Assembly (NCBI GenBank): GCA_900128585.1
Contig: LT642673.1
Coordinates: forward strand, 1 to 12,637
Reading direction: 5' to 3'
DNA from: Stramenopiles sp. TOSAG23-3
Lineage: Eukaryota; Sar
Length of the DNA: 12,637 bases
Both the position numbers and the translations under genes were made by a program. The first letter of the stretch is position 1. Each line of letters begins with the position of its first letter. Below are positions 1 to 8,520 of this stretch, piece by piece. The notes beneath the pieces were generated by a model, which was given only the letters and a program-made list of their open reading frames with translations, searched no databases and had not been told where the DNA came from.

Positions 1-50
1 GGGGGGGGGGGGGGGGGGGCCATGACCCGGGGCGACTGCTGGGCGGAGGG
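1..50. other. Window edge with 19-nt G homopolymer upstream of the TPLATE frame
   Basis: Bases 1-19 are all G, followed by a GC-rich stretch. The frame of the downstream gene has no stop codon here, so that frame is open to the window edge. An ATG at 22 opens a 10-codon frame whose TGA (52-54) overlaps the ATG at 51. The G run could be genomic (other G8-G9 runs occur inside the gene at 2451-2458 and 3292-3300) or an assembly or sequencing artefact at a contig end. Confidence 0.6.
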
Positions 51-3000
51 ATGATAGAATTCGACGGGGGGGCAAGCCGGCCGCTTGTCGAATGGGCAGA
101 GGGGAACGGCGTGGCCAAGGGTAGCGATGGCCACCACCACGATCACAAAACGAGCAACGCGTACGGGGCAGAACATTCGGTGTTCCAGACGGTGGCCGCG
201 GCCCCGCTGACAAATACCCTGATCGGCCGGGTCGTTGCTTACGATGTAGTCAAGTTTATGCCCCACACCAAGGACGAGGCGTGGAAGCGTGTCCTCGATG
301 CTGTCAACGTAGACTTGACGCGCGCAGACCACACCGACCACACGATCGCCGCCCTGAACGTTCTGAACGCCATCCCAGGGAGCATGCTCCTGCAGTTTGT
401 AACCACGCTGGACGTTGAGAGTCGGTTCCTTAGCGCCTTGGAGCATGAAACTTGCAAAACGTTGCGGAGTACTGCGGTGGGGGCGCTCGGGGACATGTTT
501 CTTCGAACGATTGCAAAGTTGCAGCAAGTGGACTACGGGGATGGCCTCAAGTCGCACGGGTACGATTCCATTGCTCAGCAGCGTCGGCAGAGACAGGCGA
601 CGTTCGATAGGGCCCTCCTTGTGTGGAAACGCATCGCAAAATGCGCAGAAGACGTGGAAGATAGCGTCTCCGTAGCATCGTTCCGTGCCGTGCACCGTTT
701 GCTTCGAGAAGGGCACACGGCGTCCATTATGTCTATCGACGTCGCCCTTGGCATGGCCCCCTCTGCAGTGGAGGAGGAGTGGCGGCGTGAGACTGGCGGC
801 AGGGGGGATGAGAATGCGCCAGGCCTCGATGCCCCGCATTCGGTCTTGTTTGAGTTTCACAGAAGGTTCGCAAACGCGATTGGGTCAAGGTTTCATCTCC
901 TGGTCGCGAGAATGCGTTGCTTGCCCCCTCCAGAAGCTGGGCCGGCGGCAGACGCGATTTCGTATCTCTTGTGCTTTCTGCTAAAGACGGGGGTCCGCGT
1001 TCGCATTGATGAGCCTCCACGGTACGAGTCCCCGGTCGATTGGGCAATATCATTCGTCGATACCATTTTAATGAACATGTTGGAGCTGGCAACGCTGCCG
1101 GGAGTTGCACTGACGGCCGCAGAGTGCATTTGGAGACTTGCGGGGGGAGACTACCACGGGAACGACGGCGGGAACGGAACGCGCAGCAACCTGTTGCGGC
1201 TGTGCAGCCCCCGGTGGTTTCCCCACGTCTTGGCCGCGCTACTTCGCATTTTCCGCCAAGACGTTGGGTACCCGTTCTACAGAAACAAAAGTGATCAACG
1301 GTGGCTGAGAAACTCTAGACTGCCTAACACGGGCCGCATGGTCGAGCTAATCATGCCTTGCCTTCCCTGGATCCCCCGCCTGGACCTGTACCGAACCATC
1401 CCGTCGGTGTTACGTGCCATCTGTGGAATCGCCGATGCCTCGACGCGGATGTCGTACTTTCAGCATACGGCAAATTTGGTCCTGGTCAAGGTGTTGAATG
1501 AGGAGGGGGAGGACCTCAACCTTGAAGGTGACGGTGTAGGACTTCGAATGAAAAAAGCTTTGCTTGGAGTGTTTGAAGACGACGAGTGGGTGTCTTGGCT
1601 GATGAACATTGCAAACCAGAGCCAACGCAGCGCCCCCTCGCCGAGCGAACCGTACCACCACGGCGTCCGACCGCTGTCCGACCCCTTTCGGTGCCGGGCG
1701 GAGATCATTATAACGTTCATGTTGTCCTGGTCTAGAAAGTTCAATGTTCATCCCTCAACACCCGTGGGCAACGCGGACACGGGGAGTGCGCCCGAGGCAA
1801 ACCCGTTCCGCGATGCCGTTGCAATTGCTTATCAAATGCTATGGTACTTCAAGCGCGCCCTCCTCTGGCCGAACCGGGCAGGGAAGTCCTCTGCTGTTGG
1901 GGCGTGTGAGCAGGGGTCTGCCGTCGCCCACCTGTACTGTGACATCGTTGAAGCTGTTTGTTTTGGCGCGGAAGAGGGAAACGCCCCTGCGAAGAACGGG
2001 GAAAATATCGACGCCGTGATTACTCTGTTGCTGGAGAATGTAAGCGCAGCGCCCGCCCCGTCCGTCCGCATCCGAATCCTTTTGATTCTCTGCCGGTACT
2101 GGGACGGGATGGAGCCGGATTCCAGCGGCAACGATCCGCTGGGCGGTCCCGACCAGCGACGGGGTTTACTCATAGACGCCTTGTCGTTTGAAGTGGAGGC
2201 GCTGTTTTTGGCAATGAAAGAGGAAGACGTGGATGCCGATGTGCCGCTGAACTCTTCGGAAGTTTCCATCAACGCGGGCGGCGGAGGGCCCCGCCCAGCT
2301 TCGGGGGACGTCGTGCTAGAGCGGGCGACCGTACTCCTTGGGCCACTAGGGTCGTTTTTGGGGCATAGCAAGGATGCAATTGCTGTGGTGGGGGTGAAAG
2401 AAAGGGTGTACAAAACCGTGATTGGCTTGGGCAGAGATTTTGTGAAGCGTGGGGGGGGCGGGCAACTTCTGCGAGCGATGGTTAATGATCTTTTGGCCGT
2501 GGACAAGACGGCGCCGGCCCTCCTCCCGGCCGTCACCACCACGGTAGCCGGCAGTGGGCAACTAATGTTCACCGACGACTCGACATTTCCCGATACCATT
2601 GGAGGCCCAAGCTTTGAGTACTTTTCCGCGCTGCAAGCGCACATCTTTTGCCCAGCCGACGTGGGCCAGGGGCCAGGGCGAGGAATCGACAGTGACCACG
2701 ACAACAGAAACGCGCTGCTGGCCGTAAGTCGTCGAAGCGTCTTCTTCACAGATCGCCTATGGCTCCAGCACGATCGTAACTCGTTTCTCTCCCCGGCGCC
2801 GTTCCGTGTGCTCAGCGGGGGCAGCGACCCCATAATGGTCAAGGTGAGGCACCGATTCTTTCCCCTGAGCGGTCATGTGGAGATCACCACTCAGCTTATT
2901 AGTATGATGAATTTTCCCTGCGAGGGACCAGTCCGCCTGCACCTGAGCATATCGTCCGCTGCGGATTCCCTTGTCGAACCAACGGCGATGGGCCTGGAAC

Positions 3001-4337
3001 ACACTTTCACGGGACTGTTTAAGCCACTTTGCGTCATGCAGTTCAACACGTTGGTCTCCGTGAAGCGCTTTGGCCCCTTTCAAGTCATGCCCCATGTGTT
3101 TATAGAAAACGTGCGTGCCGCTGCAACGGGGGCCGACCAGGGCCCATCAAAAGGTGGGTCAACGGGCGCGGCGGGGGAAGGCCAGCAGGGCGGGGCGCCG
3201 TCCGCGTCCGCTGCTGGGGCGAGCGAGTCGTCCCCGGAACCGACGGCGCAAAGCCATGATGGAGCGGTAGGCACGGGCGGTACGGCAACGAGGGGGGGGG
3301 TCCCGCGGCAGTCCGGGATGACGTCACCCTTGGCGACCAGCCCATCCTCGTTTCAAGGGGGAAGTGGCACGGAGCTGACCCTGCCAAAAGCGACAGCGTT
3401 GGAGAATGAAGGGGGGTGCTGGGAGGATGACAGCAGCGACGATGAGGAGGGGGACAGTGAGCGTGTCGTTTGCTTGCGCTGCACAGTCTACAACGTGTCT
3501 GCCATCGAAACGGTTTTGCGCGGCCCGACGTGGTTGCGAGATTGCCCGAATGCGTTCTCGAGGCTGTGGAACTGCATGGGGCAATCGTTCCTCGCGACTG
3601 CCACTGCACCGTTCGACAAGACCCGCGCCGCGTCCCCAAAAGAGTTGATCGGTCTCGCGGCGTCCCTCTGCCGTAGTTCCTTCCGGTTTGTTGGGTTCAC
3701 GCCGGTGGCGCACGGGGTGGCGAGCGGTGGGTTTGTCGGGAAAACGGCGGGGGAGCACTGGCTGGCTTTCACGATCGTTGTGATCCATCGGGACAGTGCA
3801 GGAACCGGCAATACCGGCGCGAGCACGAACAAAGGGGCTGAACGGCTGGTGAATGGCGACGATGATACGTGCTACACGAGCCGTGAAATGTCGTACATCA
3901 ACGCGCACCGAACGTATGGAAAGCGACCGGGCGGTGCGATGGGCGACGAGGCGTGGTCTGCGCAATTTGAGTTTCGAAGCGACAGTGCACGGTTGTTGAC
4001 GGACTTGCACGAGGCGGAGAATTTTGTTGATTTCTTCCACAGCCTGACCCATGGCCTTTTCTCGCTCTCGGTCGGAAACCCCTCCGTTGGATCGGGGAAA
4101 GATGGGTTTGTCTACGATTTCGATGGTGGCGGTTTGGAAAGGAATAAGGTCGGGGGTGCCCCCCGGTTGCCGGAGCAGTGGCAGCGGAGTGAGTCAATCT
4201 TTCACTTTAATGAACTGTCGTCTGCAACCATGTCCTCCCCGAGCAGTGACACGCACCATAAAGATTCCACCGCTTACGCGGTGGAAGAGTACCTCAAGAT
4301 GGTTTCAGAAGAGGGCAGTGGAGAGACGAAGCCTTGA
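51..4337 (+). CDS. TPLATE: TPLATE homologue, large subunit of the TSET/TPLATE endocytic adaptor complex
   Basis: In plants TPLATE is an adaptin-like subunit of the complex that initiates clathrin-mediated endocytosis at the plasma membrane; in Dictyostelium the same complex is called TSET. Two regions resemble plant TPLATE as I remember it. The N-terminal helical solenoid (about residues 56-140) contains VVAYDVVKFMP and, further on, LNVLNAIPG, matching the AFDLIR...AAIPA block. The C-terminal appendage starts near residue 920 with GGSDPIMVKVRHRF. It continues at about 1138-1243 with LRCTVYNV, FSRLW, FLATAT and the diagnostic GGFVG, then WSAQFEFRSDS. At 1428 aa it is longer than the roughly 1176-aa Arabidopsis protein. 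Much of the excess is a Gly/Ser/Ala-rich disordered insertion (about 1026-1137, ending in an acidic run) plus a C-terminal tail. The first 40 residues are low-complexity and unlike a HEAT repeat, and the frame is open to the window start, so the true N-terminus may lie upstream. There is no visible intron. The stop is TGA. Assignment is by remembered motifs, not a search. Confidence 0.85.
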   Translation: MIEFDGGASRPLVEWAEGNGVAKGSDGHHHDHKTSNAYGAEHSVFQTVAAAPLTNTLIGRVVAYDVVKFMPHTKDEAWKRVLDAVNVDLTRADHTDHTIAALNVLNAIPGSMLLQFVTTLDVESRFLSALEHETCKTLRSTAVGALGDMFLRTIAKLQQVDYGDGLKSHGYDSIAQQRRQRQATFDRALLVWKRIAKCAEDVEDSVSVASFRAVHRLLREGHTASIMSIDVALGMAPSAVEEEWRRETGGRGDENAPGLDAPHSVLFEFHRRFANAIGSRFHLLVARMRCLPPPEAGPAADAISYLLCFLLKTGVRVRIDEPPRYESPVDWAISFVDTILMNMLELATLPGVALTAAECIWRLAGGDYHGNDGGNGTRSNLLRLCSPRWFPHVLAALLRIFRQDVGYPFYRNKSDQRWLRNSRLPNTGRMVELIMPCLPWIPRLDLYRTIPSVLRAICGIADASTRMSYFQHTANLVLVKVLNEEGEDLNLEGDGVGLRMKKALLGVFEDDEWVSWLMNIANQSQRSAPSPSEPYHHGVRPLSDPFRCRAEIIITFMLSWSRKFNVHPSTPVGNADTGSAPEANPFRDAVAIAYQMLWYFKRALLWPNRAGKSSAVGACEQGSAVAHLYCDIVEAVCFGAEEGNAPAKNGENIDAVITLLLENVSAAPAPSVRIRILLILCRYWDGMEPDSSGNDPLGGPDQRRGLLIDALSFEVEALFLAMKEEDVDADVPLNSSEVSINAGGGGPRPASGDVVLERATVLLGPLGSFLGHSKDAIAVVGVKERVYKTVIGLGRDFVKRGGGGQLLRAMVNDLLAVDKTAPALLPAVTTTVAGSGQLMFTDDSTFPDTIGGPSFEYFSALQAHIFCPADVGQGPGRGIDSDHDNRNALLAVSRRSVFFTDRLWLQHDRNSFLSPAPFRVLSGGSDPIMVKVRHRFFPLSGHVEITTQLISMMNFPCEGPVRLHLSISSAADSLVEPTAMGLEHTFTGLFKPLCVMQFNTLVSVKRFGPFQVMPHVFIENVRAAATGADQGPSKGGSTGAAGEGQQGGAPSASAAGASESSPEPTAQSHDGAVGTGGTATRGGVPRQSGMTSPLATSPSSFQGGSGTELTLPKATALENEGGCWEDDSSDDEEGDSERVVCLRCTVYNVSAIETVLRGPTWLRDCPNAFSRLWNCMGQSFLATATAPFDKTRAASPKELIGLAASLCRSSFRFVGFTPVAHGVASGGFVGKTAGEHWLAFTIVVIHRDSAGTGNTGASTNKGAERLVNGDDDTCYTSREMSYINAHRTYGKRPGGAMGDEAWSAQFEFRSDSARLLTDLHEAENFVDFFHSLTHGLFSLSVGNPSVGSGKDGFVYDFDGGGLERNKVGGAPRLPEQWQRSESIFHFNELSSATMSSPSSDTHHKDSTAYAVEEYLKMVSEEGSGETKP

Positions 4338-4796
4338 GAACTCGTATGGAAAATGATTTTATAATTTTAATATTATAAAAAGAGTAATTTACGAAATCGT
4401 ATCATATGCGCTTATTTAAACCGAGGTGTAAATTATGTTTTCATAAAATTCGTGCGATGACGGAGTGTTTGTGCGCGTATAATCTAAATATAGAGGGTGC
4501 ACAGTGTTTTACATTGAACGAGGTCTCGTCACTGTACTGCGAAAAGATGTTTTCAGCTGTCTCCAATTTTTATTTTTAGTAACTGTTAGAGAAAATATTT
4601 ACGCGTAAGACGATGCCCTCCTACCACGTAGAGCAACTCCAAGAGGAGAGGTTCTAATTTTAAAGGGGAAAGAAATAATTTATCTTGTAATTGTGTATTT
4701 AAAAAATGTGTGCGTAAGCTCGTTCTTCTTTTCAAACGCTCTGGCTCCATGGCACTGTGGTCTACTGTCCGTGTTTCTTCCGTGACATCTCATCCT
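4338..4796. other. AT-rich spacer downstream of TPLATE
   Basis: This stretch has an abrupt drop in GC right after the stop codon. It holds an AT-only hairpin just past the gene and a TGTAA pentamer at 4427-4431. Base composition rises again from about 4705, which is the flank of the next GC island. No gene is recognised. Short frames on the plus strand at 4710-4961 match nothing I know. Confidence 0.5.
4357..4380. other. AT-only inverted repeat just after the TPLATE stop
   Basis: Perfect 9-nt arms TTTTATAAT and ATTATAAAA flank the loop TTTAAT, 20 nt beyond the stop codon. It could be a 3'-UTR structure, but AT-only palindromes are frequent in DNA of this composition, so function is uncertain. 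Confidence 0.3.
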
Positions 4797-5069
4797 TTAA
4801 ATTCCCCTGTTGGTCTGAAACCCAGACGGCTTGCCCATCTTCATACCAGTAACGCGGCTCCCAAAGCTTGGGCTAAAGGTGCTGACACGCGCGTACGGCG
4901 TCTTTGGCGACGTGGTCCGTACAACTTGCGTTTGTGCCGTCTTTGCAACATGGTTCCCTGAAAGTCCCAAGGAATTCTTACTCACTAACATTCTCCCTTT
5001 GTTGGTCTGTTTGTACGCGCTTGGTACAGTCCGGATAAGGTTTTGCCCGGCTCTCATTGCAAACGCCAT
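4797..5069 (-). CDS. Candidate small basic protein, possibly mitochondrion-targeted (unknown family)
   Basis: This is a 90-codon frame on the minus strand inside a GC-elevated island of an otherwise AT-rich spacer. The deduced protein has 7 Arg, 7 Lys and no Asp or Glu. It begins MAFAMRAGQNLIRTVPSAYK, rich in Arg, Ala and hydrophobic residues, as mitochondrial presequences are. By hand count 53 of 90 codons end in G or C, close to what the large neighbouring genes appear to use. The start has G at -3 and G at +4, a good eukaryotic context, and a TATA-like AT stretch lies just upstream (about 5072-5091). The stop is TAA. Against it: two plus-strand frames (4710-4961 and 4831-5160) cover the same DNA, and I recognise no family. 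It could instead be a decayed gene or the conserved part of a non-coding RNA. Confidence 0.42.
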   Translation of the reverse strand: MAFAMRAGQNLIRTVPSAYKQTNKGRMLVSKNSLGLSGNHVAKTAQTQVVRTTSPKTPYARVSTFSPSFGSRVTGMKMGKPSGFQTNRGI

Positions 5070-5610
5070 CGCTATTATATGTATATATTATACTGAAAGT
5101 ACTCGTGCCTGGTCGGTCGGTGGTGCCTGGATGGATGGAGTGGTCCAAAAAAAAAGATAATGAACGTCTCTCTCTCTGTATGTGTCTGTCTGTCTCTCTC
5201 CTGTGTATGACTCACAAAAACGAACAAAACTTATGCAATGAAAAACAACAAAAACATTTTTTCATGATTCAATTTCTTTCACAACAACCCATTCATTCTC
5301 TTTCTTTCTTTTCTTTCTTCAGGATTTAAAAAGCTTCTTCTTCTTCTTTGCTTTTAATAATATTAAATATTTTGGAAGAAAAGAAGAAATTATTATTTCA
5401 TTTTTGGATTCCTTAAGGCAATCATTCCTTCATTTGGATTTATTTAATGATACTATGGAATGATTACTCAGCAATTCGTTGATTCTTAATAGAAAAACAT
5501 CTAATTTAAAATACAAAGAAAATGTAGTTCTTCTTTTCATAAATTATATTCTAAACAATCCTTAATAATCAACAACAAACGAGTCGCGTCCGTCCGTTCA
5601 TGGTTTGTCA
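5070..5610. other. Spacer with simple-sequence tracts
   Basis: It contains a 9-nt A run near 5147, a CT/GT-type microsatellite (about 5166-5210), a pyrimidine tract ending in CAG (about 5295-5322), a CTT cluster (about 5333-5347) and then very AT-rich unique sequence. The pyrimidine tract plus CAG resembles a 3' splice site, but no open frame follows it. No gene or RNA is recognised. Confidence 0.5.
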
Positions 5611-6003
5611 ATGCTGTGATACTGTTAAACTGAATAATCAAATGCTGTATCCATACTACAAATGAAACCAAATGCTGTGATAGTGTTATCATTGATATTT
5701 TAATGCTGTATCGATCCTATAAATATTTTATCAATGCTGTGATATTGCTGTTGTGAATAATATGATGCCGTATCAATGCTGTGATAGTGTTGTTGTGGAA
5801 TATATAATGCTGTATGAGTGTTGTGAATAATTCATCTATGCTGTGATAGTGTTGTTGTGGAATATATAATGCTGTATCACTGCTGTGAATGATTTATCAA
5901 TGCTGTGATAGTGTTGTTGTGGAATATATAATGCTGTATCAATGCTGTGAATAATTTATCAATGCTGTGATAGTGTTGTTGTGGAATATATAATGCTGTA
6001 TCC
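5611..6003 (+). repeat. Minisatellite: alternating 31-bp monomers in 62-bp dimers
   Basis: Every monomer begins ATGCTGT (one has ATGCCGT) and two types alternate strictly: type A continues with GAT and type B mostly with ATC. Monomer starts are 5611 A, 5642 B (30 bp), 5672 A, 5703 B, 5734 A, 5765 B (truncated to 11 bp), 5776 A, 5807 B, 5838 A, 5869 B, 5900 A, 5931 B, 5962 A and 5993 B (partial). The four A monomers at 5776, 5838, 5900 and 5962 are identical over all 31 bp; the left-hand ones are diverged. This is a higher-order tandem array homogenised at its right side. There are no unique spacers, so it is not a CRISPR. Confidence 0.93.
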
Positions 6004-6340
6004 CTGTATTGATTTGAAGGGTTTGATTTCAAGACGAATTCATAGTTAATTGATTCGTATGAAAAAGACAGGCAAAAAACAAGGATTTAAAGATGTCCCA
6101 ATATAATTGTTAACAACACAAATATTGCTAAGCTATTTCATTAAATAGTATAATTTTGCCTTACTCTATAATCTAAGTACAAATATCTCTGTCGTAAAAC
6201 GCCTGGGATAATAGATGCGTTACGTTTTTCTCATATTTTAATGCTATTTCTATGTTAATACAATTGGTGGTGGTGGTATATGAATTCTTCTTTGTTGCAA
6301 TATAATAATCTCATCACCACCGTGAAAAAAATAATATTGA
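6004..6340. other. AT-rich spacer upstream of the coiled-coil gene
   Basis: This is unique AT-rich sequence with no recognisable gene. It presumably carries the promoter of the downstream gene, but no single element stands out; several TATA-like strings are expected by chance at this composition. Confidence 0.4.
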
Positions 6341-6580
6341 ATGGAAAGTGCAAAGTGCATGGATAGGAAAGATAGACGCAAAAGAAAAAGGAACGTCCCT
6401 TCCGACATTCCCAGGTTTCATTTCATTAAACCATACGCAAGTGTACAATCGCTGATTGAAGAACAAGAAGAACAACAAGAGGCAGAGGAAGAGGAAGAAA
6501 AGACCATATACGATGAATTCCATCGCAGGGGTTGCGTCAATGACGGTTGCGATGAAGAAGCAGGAAGTGGAGGCGTTTGA
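6341..6580 (+). other. Overlapping frame that may encode the N-terminus of the coiled-coil protein
   Basis: An ATG at 6341 opens a 79-codon frame, offset from the main gene. It reads a basic stretch (RKDRRKRKRN), then IPRFHFIKPYASVQSLIEE, then a Glu-rich run over the purine tract at about 6463-6502. After that the residues look like a shadow of the main frame. The start of the main frame, by contrast, is a Lys/Asn/Arg-rich reading of the same purine tract. A plausible reading is that the real protein begins at 6341 and passes to the main frame through a short unrecognised intron or a one-base error in the purine tract. A separate upstream frame or chance is also possible. Confidence 0.35.
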
Positions 6581-7658
6581 AAAGCTAAAGAACAAAGTAA
6601 AACAAAAGGCCCAACTCGTGGATTGCCACGATAAAGGAAGGCTTGCAAAGGTGAAGAACTTGGAGGACGCGTTTGCCATGTTTGGGTTTTTCAAAGGGGA
6701 CCGCGTTAGACTGCGCGACCGAGTCGTTATTTACAACCGAGTAGTAGACGCCATGGAGGCCAAGCTGTCCGAGCTTCGTTCCCAGAACGCGCACATGGCG
6801 GCGAAGGAGCAGCACGAGCGCTTGAACCTTATCAAGAGGGAGTATGAGAAGGTCTTTCGGGACGACGAGCGGCTGCGGGGGCAAGACGAAATGAAGAACT
6901 TGGACAAGGCGTTAGGCATCGAAATAGAACGGCACGAAAAGCGTGCGAAAAAACTAAGAATAGGGTTGGAGGAGAAGAAGATGCGGAAGCGGAAAGAGCT
7001 AGAGGAGCTCCACACGGCGCAGACACTAGATTTGGAGCACAGGATCAAGCGCATGCCCCGCCCACGGTTTCGAATGAGCACTAGGATGCTCAACATGACC
7101 ATCGGCGAGAAGCATTTGGCAAAGCTCGGGGAGTACAAGCCCGCCCAGGACCTGAGAAACATGATCTTGAAGCTGCAGCCGAGAGAGCAGGCCCAATTTC
7201 GACGTGAGTACGAGCAGAAACTGGAGCGGATGCGGGAAAAGCTGAAGAAGGAACAGCAGTTCGACCGGGAACGGCTGAGGGAAGCGCTGGACCGTATCGA
7301 GTGGGCGGGGACGCGGACGGCGAACAAGGCGGAGGAGACCGTCCGGCAGCGACTGAAGAACAACACCAACGACATGCATCATGCGCACACCCTTCAGATG
7401 CACCACAAGCCCCAGAAAACAGCAAAACCAACCATCGAGAAGCGCCTCAACCATTCAACAACGAGCAGTTACTTTCGTGGACAGCAGATGTTGGCACGGT
7501 TGGTCGGGAAGAAAGAGCACGCCATACCCAGCCTGTGCAGCTTGCACGATTTTAAAGACGAGCCCATGGGCACCGTCCAATACTACCATTCCAAGAAAAG
7601 CGCATTTGGCGGCGAAGAAACCAAACAAGCAAGTGCTGAAAGAACTAGCAAAAAGTAA
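6456..7658 (+). CDS. Basic coiled-coil protein of unknown function
   Basis: The longest frame is 400 codons, ending in TAA. The first 19 residues are a Lys/Arg/Asn-rich reading of a purine tract and probably not native. Met20 (6513) is a more likely in-frame start, unless the overlapping frame at 6341 supplies the N-terminus. Residues about 30-200 are mostly charged heptad-like helix rich in Lys, Glu and Arg. At 200-245 comes a distinctive block: MPRPRFRMS, then MLNM, LAKLGEY and LQPRE. Helix resumes to about 310. A polar tail carries short motifs (SSYFRGQQML, YYHSKKSAFGG). No signal peptide or membrane segment is visible. The middle block is reminiscent of unnamed coiled-coil proteins of ciliated protists, where a Leu-Asn pair is followed by LAK and a Tyr-x-x-Ala step, but this is a memory-based impression. 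A cytoskeletal or basal-body role is only a guess. Confidence 0.72.
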   Translation: MKNKKNNKRQRKRKKRPYTMNSIAGVASMTVAMKKQEVEAFEKLKNKVKQKAQLVDCHDKGRLAKVKNLEDAFAMFGFFKGDRVRLRDRVVIYNRVVDAMEAKLSELRSQNAHMAAKEQHERLNLIKREYEKVFRDDERLRGQDEMKNLDKALGIEIERHEKRAKKLRIGLEEKKMRKRKELEELHTAQTLDLEHRIKRMPRPRFRMSTRMLNMTIGEKHLAKLGEYKPAQDLRNMILKLQPREQAQFRREYEQKLERMREKLKKEQQFDRERLREALDRIEWAGTRTANKAEETVRQRLKNNTNDMHHAHTLQMHHKPQKTAKPTIEKRLNHSTTSSYFRGQQMLARLVGKKEHAIPSLCSLHDFKDEPMGTVQYYHSKKSAFGGEETKQASAERTSKK

Positions 7659-8520
7659 GAGAGTACCTGCGTGAACAATGAGTGTAAACGTTGATTATGC
7701 GTAAGATGTACCGTTTATTAAACTTGTCGGGCGGCAAGCAAAAAGTAAAAATTATGATGTTGGTGGAAGAAGATTATTGATTTATTAAAAAAGTTAAAAA
7801 AATGGAATACTCTATTTAATACCACCTTTACGGAAGAAGAAGGGAAAAAAAGAAGTGGAGGATTATTCTTCTTCTTGCTTCGATCATCTTTCTTTCTTCT
7901 TTTTTTCTTCGTCGCTAAAACTTAAAATATAAATAATTATAAAATACTTAAATATTATTAGTTCATCCGTTACTTGTTTCTTATTACATAATAATAGCAT
8001 GTAATAATATTTTTATTTTCCTAAATATTATTTAATTTAGTATTTTAATTATAGGTATTTAATAGTCTATCCTATGATGATGAAGAAGAAGAAAGAAGAA
8101 GGGAAAGAAAAAAAATAAGTTAAAGAAAAAAAAAGAAACACAAGCAGAGAAAAAGAAAGGTTGAAACAAAGGCAGAGGAGATATATGTGTTTGGTTCACA
8201 TGTAGATAAACCAAGATAACCAAACTATTTGATGCAATAATTCTGATAAGATTCAACTACATTCATATATCAACGAGAACATATATATTCCCATAGACGA
8301 TTGGATCTCCCTTTCTTTGGTTGACGTTGACATTTAGTTTGTGGCACAGACAGGGTGGTGGGGTTGTCTTCTTTGCAGCAAGAGAATATATTAACAACGC
8401 CATTTAATACTATATATATTGCAACGTACGAGGCGTGCAACGGTTGGTCCGCCACGTGAATATCAGTGAGCGCTTGTTTGTAGGGTTGGTTTTGAGGTTG
8501 TGAACTAACTCTTTCCTGCC
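7659..8520. other. AT-rich spacer between the coiled-coil and SH3/EF-hand genes
   Basis: TGTAA lies 25 nt past the upstream stop (7683-7687). A purine run (about 7832-7862) is followed by TTC-rich tracts (about 7866-7909) that could pair with it. A pure purine stretch of 34 nt lies at 8082-8115. A TATATATATT string at 8411-8420, 100 nt before the next ATG, is a possible promoter element. No gene or structured RNA is recognised. Confidence 0.45.
8411..8420 (+). promoter_or_regulatory. TATA-like element upstream of the SH3/EF-hand gene
   Basis: TATATATATT is embedded in a slightly more mixed-composition segment about 100 nt before the ATG at 8521. Position fits a TATA box with a 60-70 nt leader, but the spacer is AT-rich enough for this to arise by chance. 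Confidence 0.25.

Noticed and set aside
1832-2842. 336-codon minus-strand frame inside the TPLATE gene
   Set aside because: Ser/Arg/Pro-rich composition typical of the antisense of GC-rich coding DNA, and the plus strand has a recognised protein.
3324-4052. 242-codon minus-strand frame
   Set aside because: Antisense of the TPLATE appendage; Arg-rich, with no recognisable motif.
4958-4985. Mini-intron look-alike on the minus strand (GTGAGTAAG to TTTCAG, 28 nt)
   Set aside because: Too short for ordinary introns, not a multiple of three, and its removal would break the 90-codon frame.
4831-5160. 109-codon plus-strand frame with hydrophobic stretches
   Set aside because: It runs into AT-rich and homopolymer DNA at its end, and the minus-strand frame fits the GC island better. 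Not fully excluded as a small membrane protein.
5611-6003. CRISPR-like repeat array
   Set aside because: The units are contiguous 31/62-bp tandem repeats with no unique spacers, in a eukaryotic setting.
8059-8256. Minus-strand frame with Phe-rich stretch
   Set aside because: It is a reading of the GAA/AAA purine tract and has no coding character.
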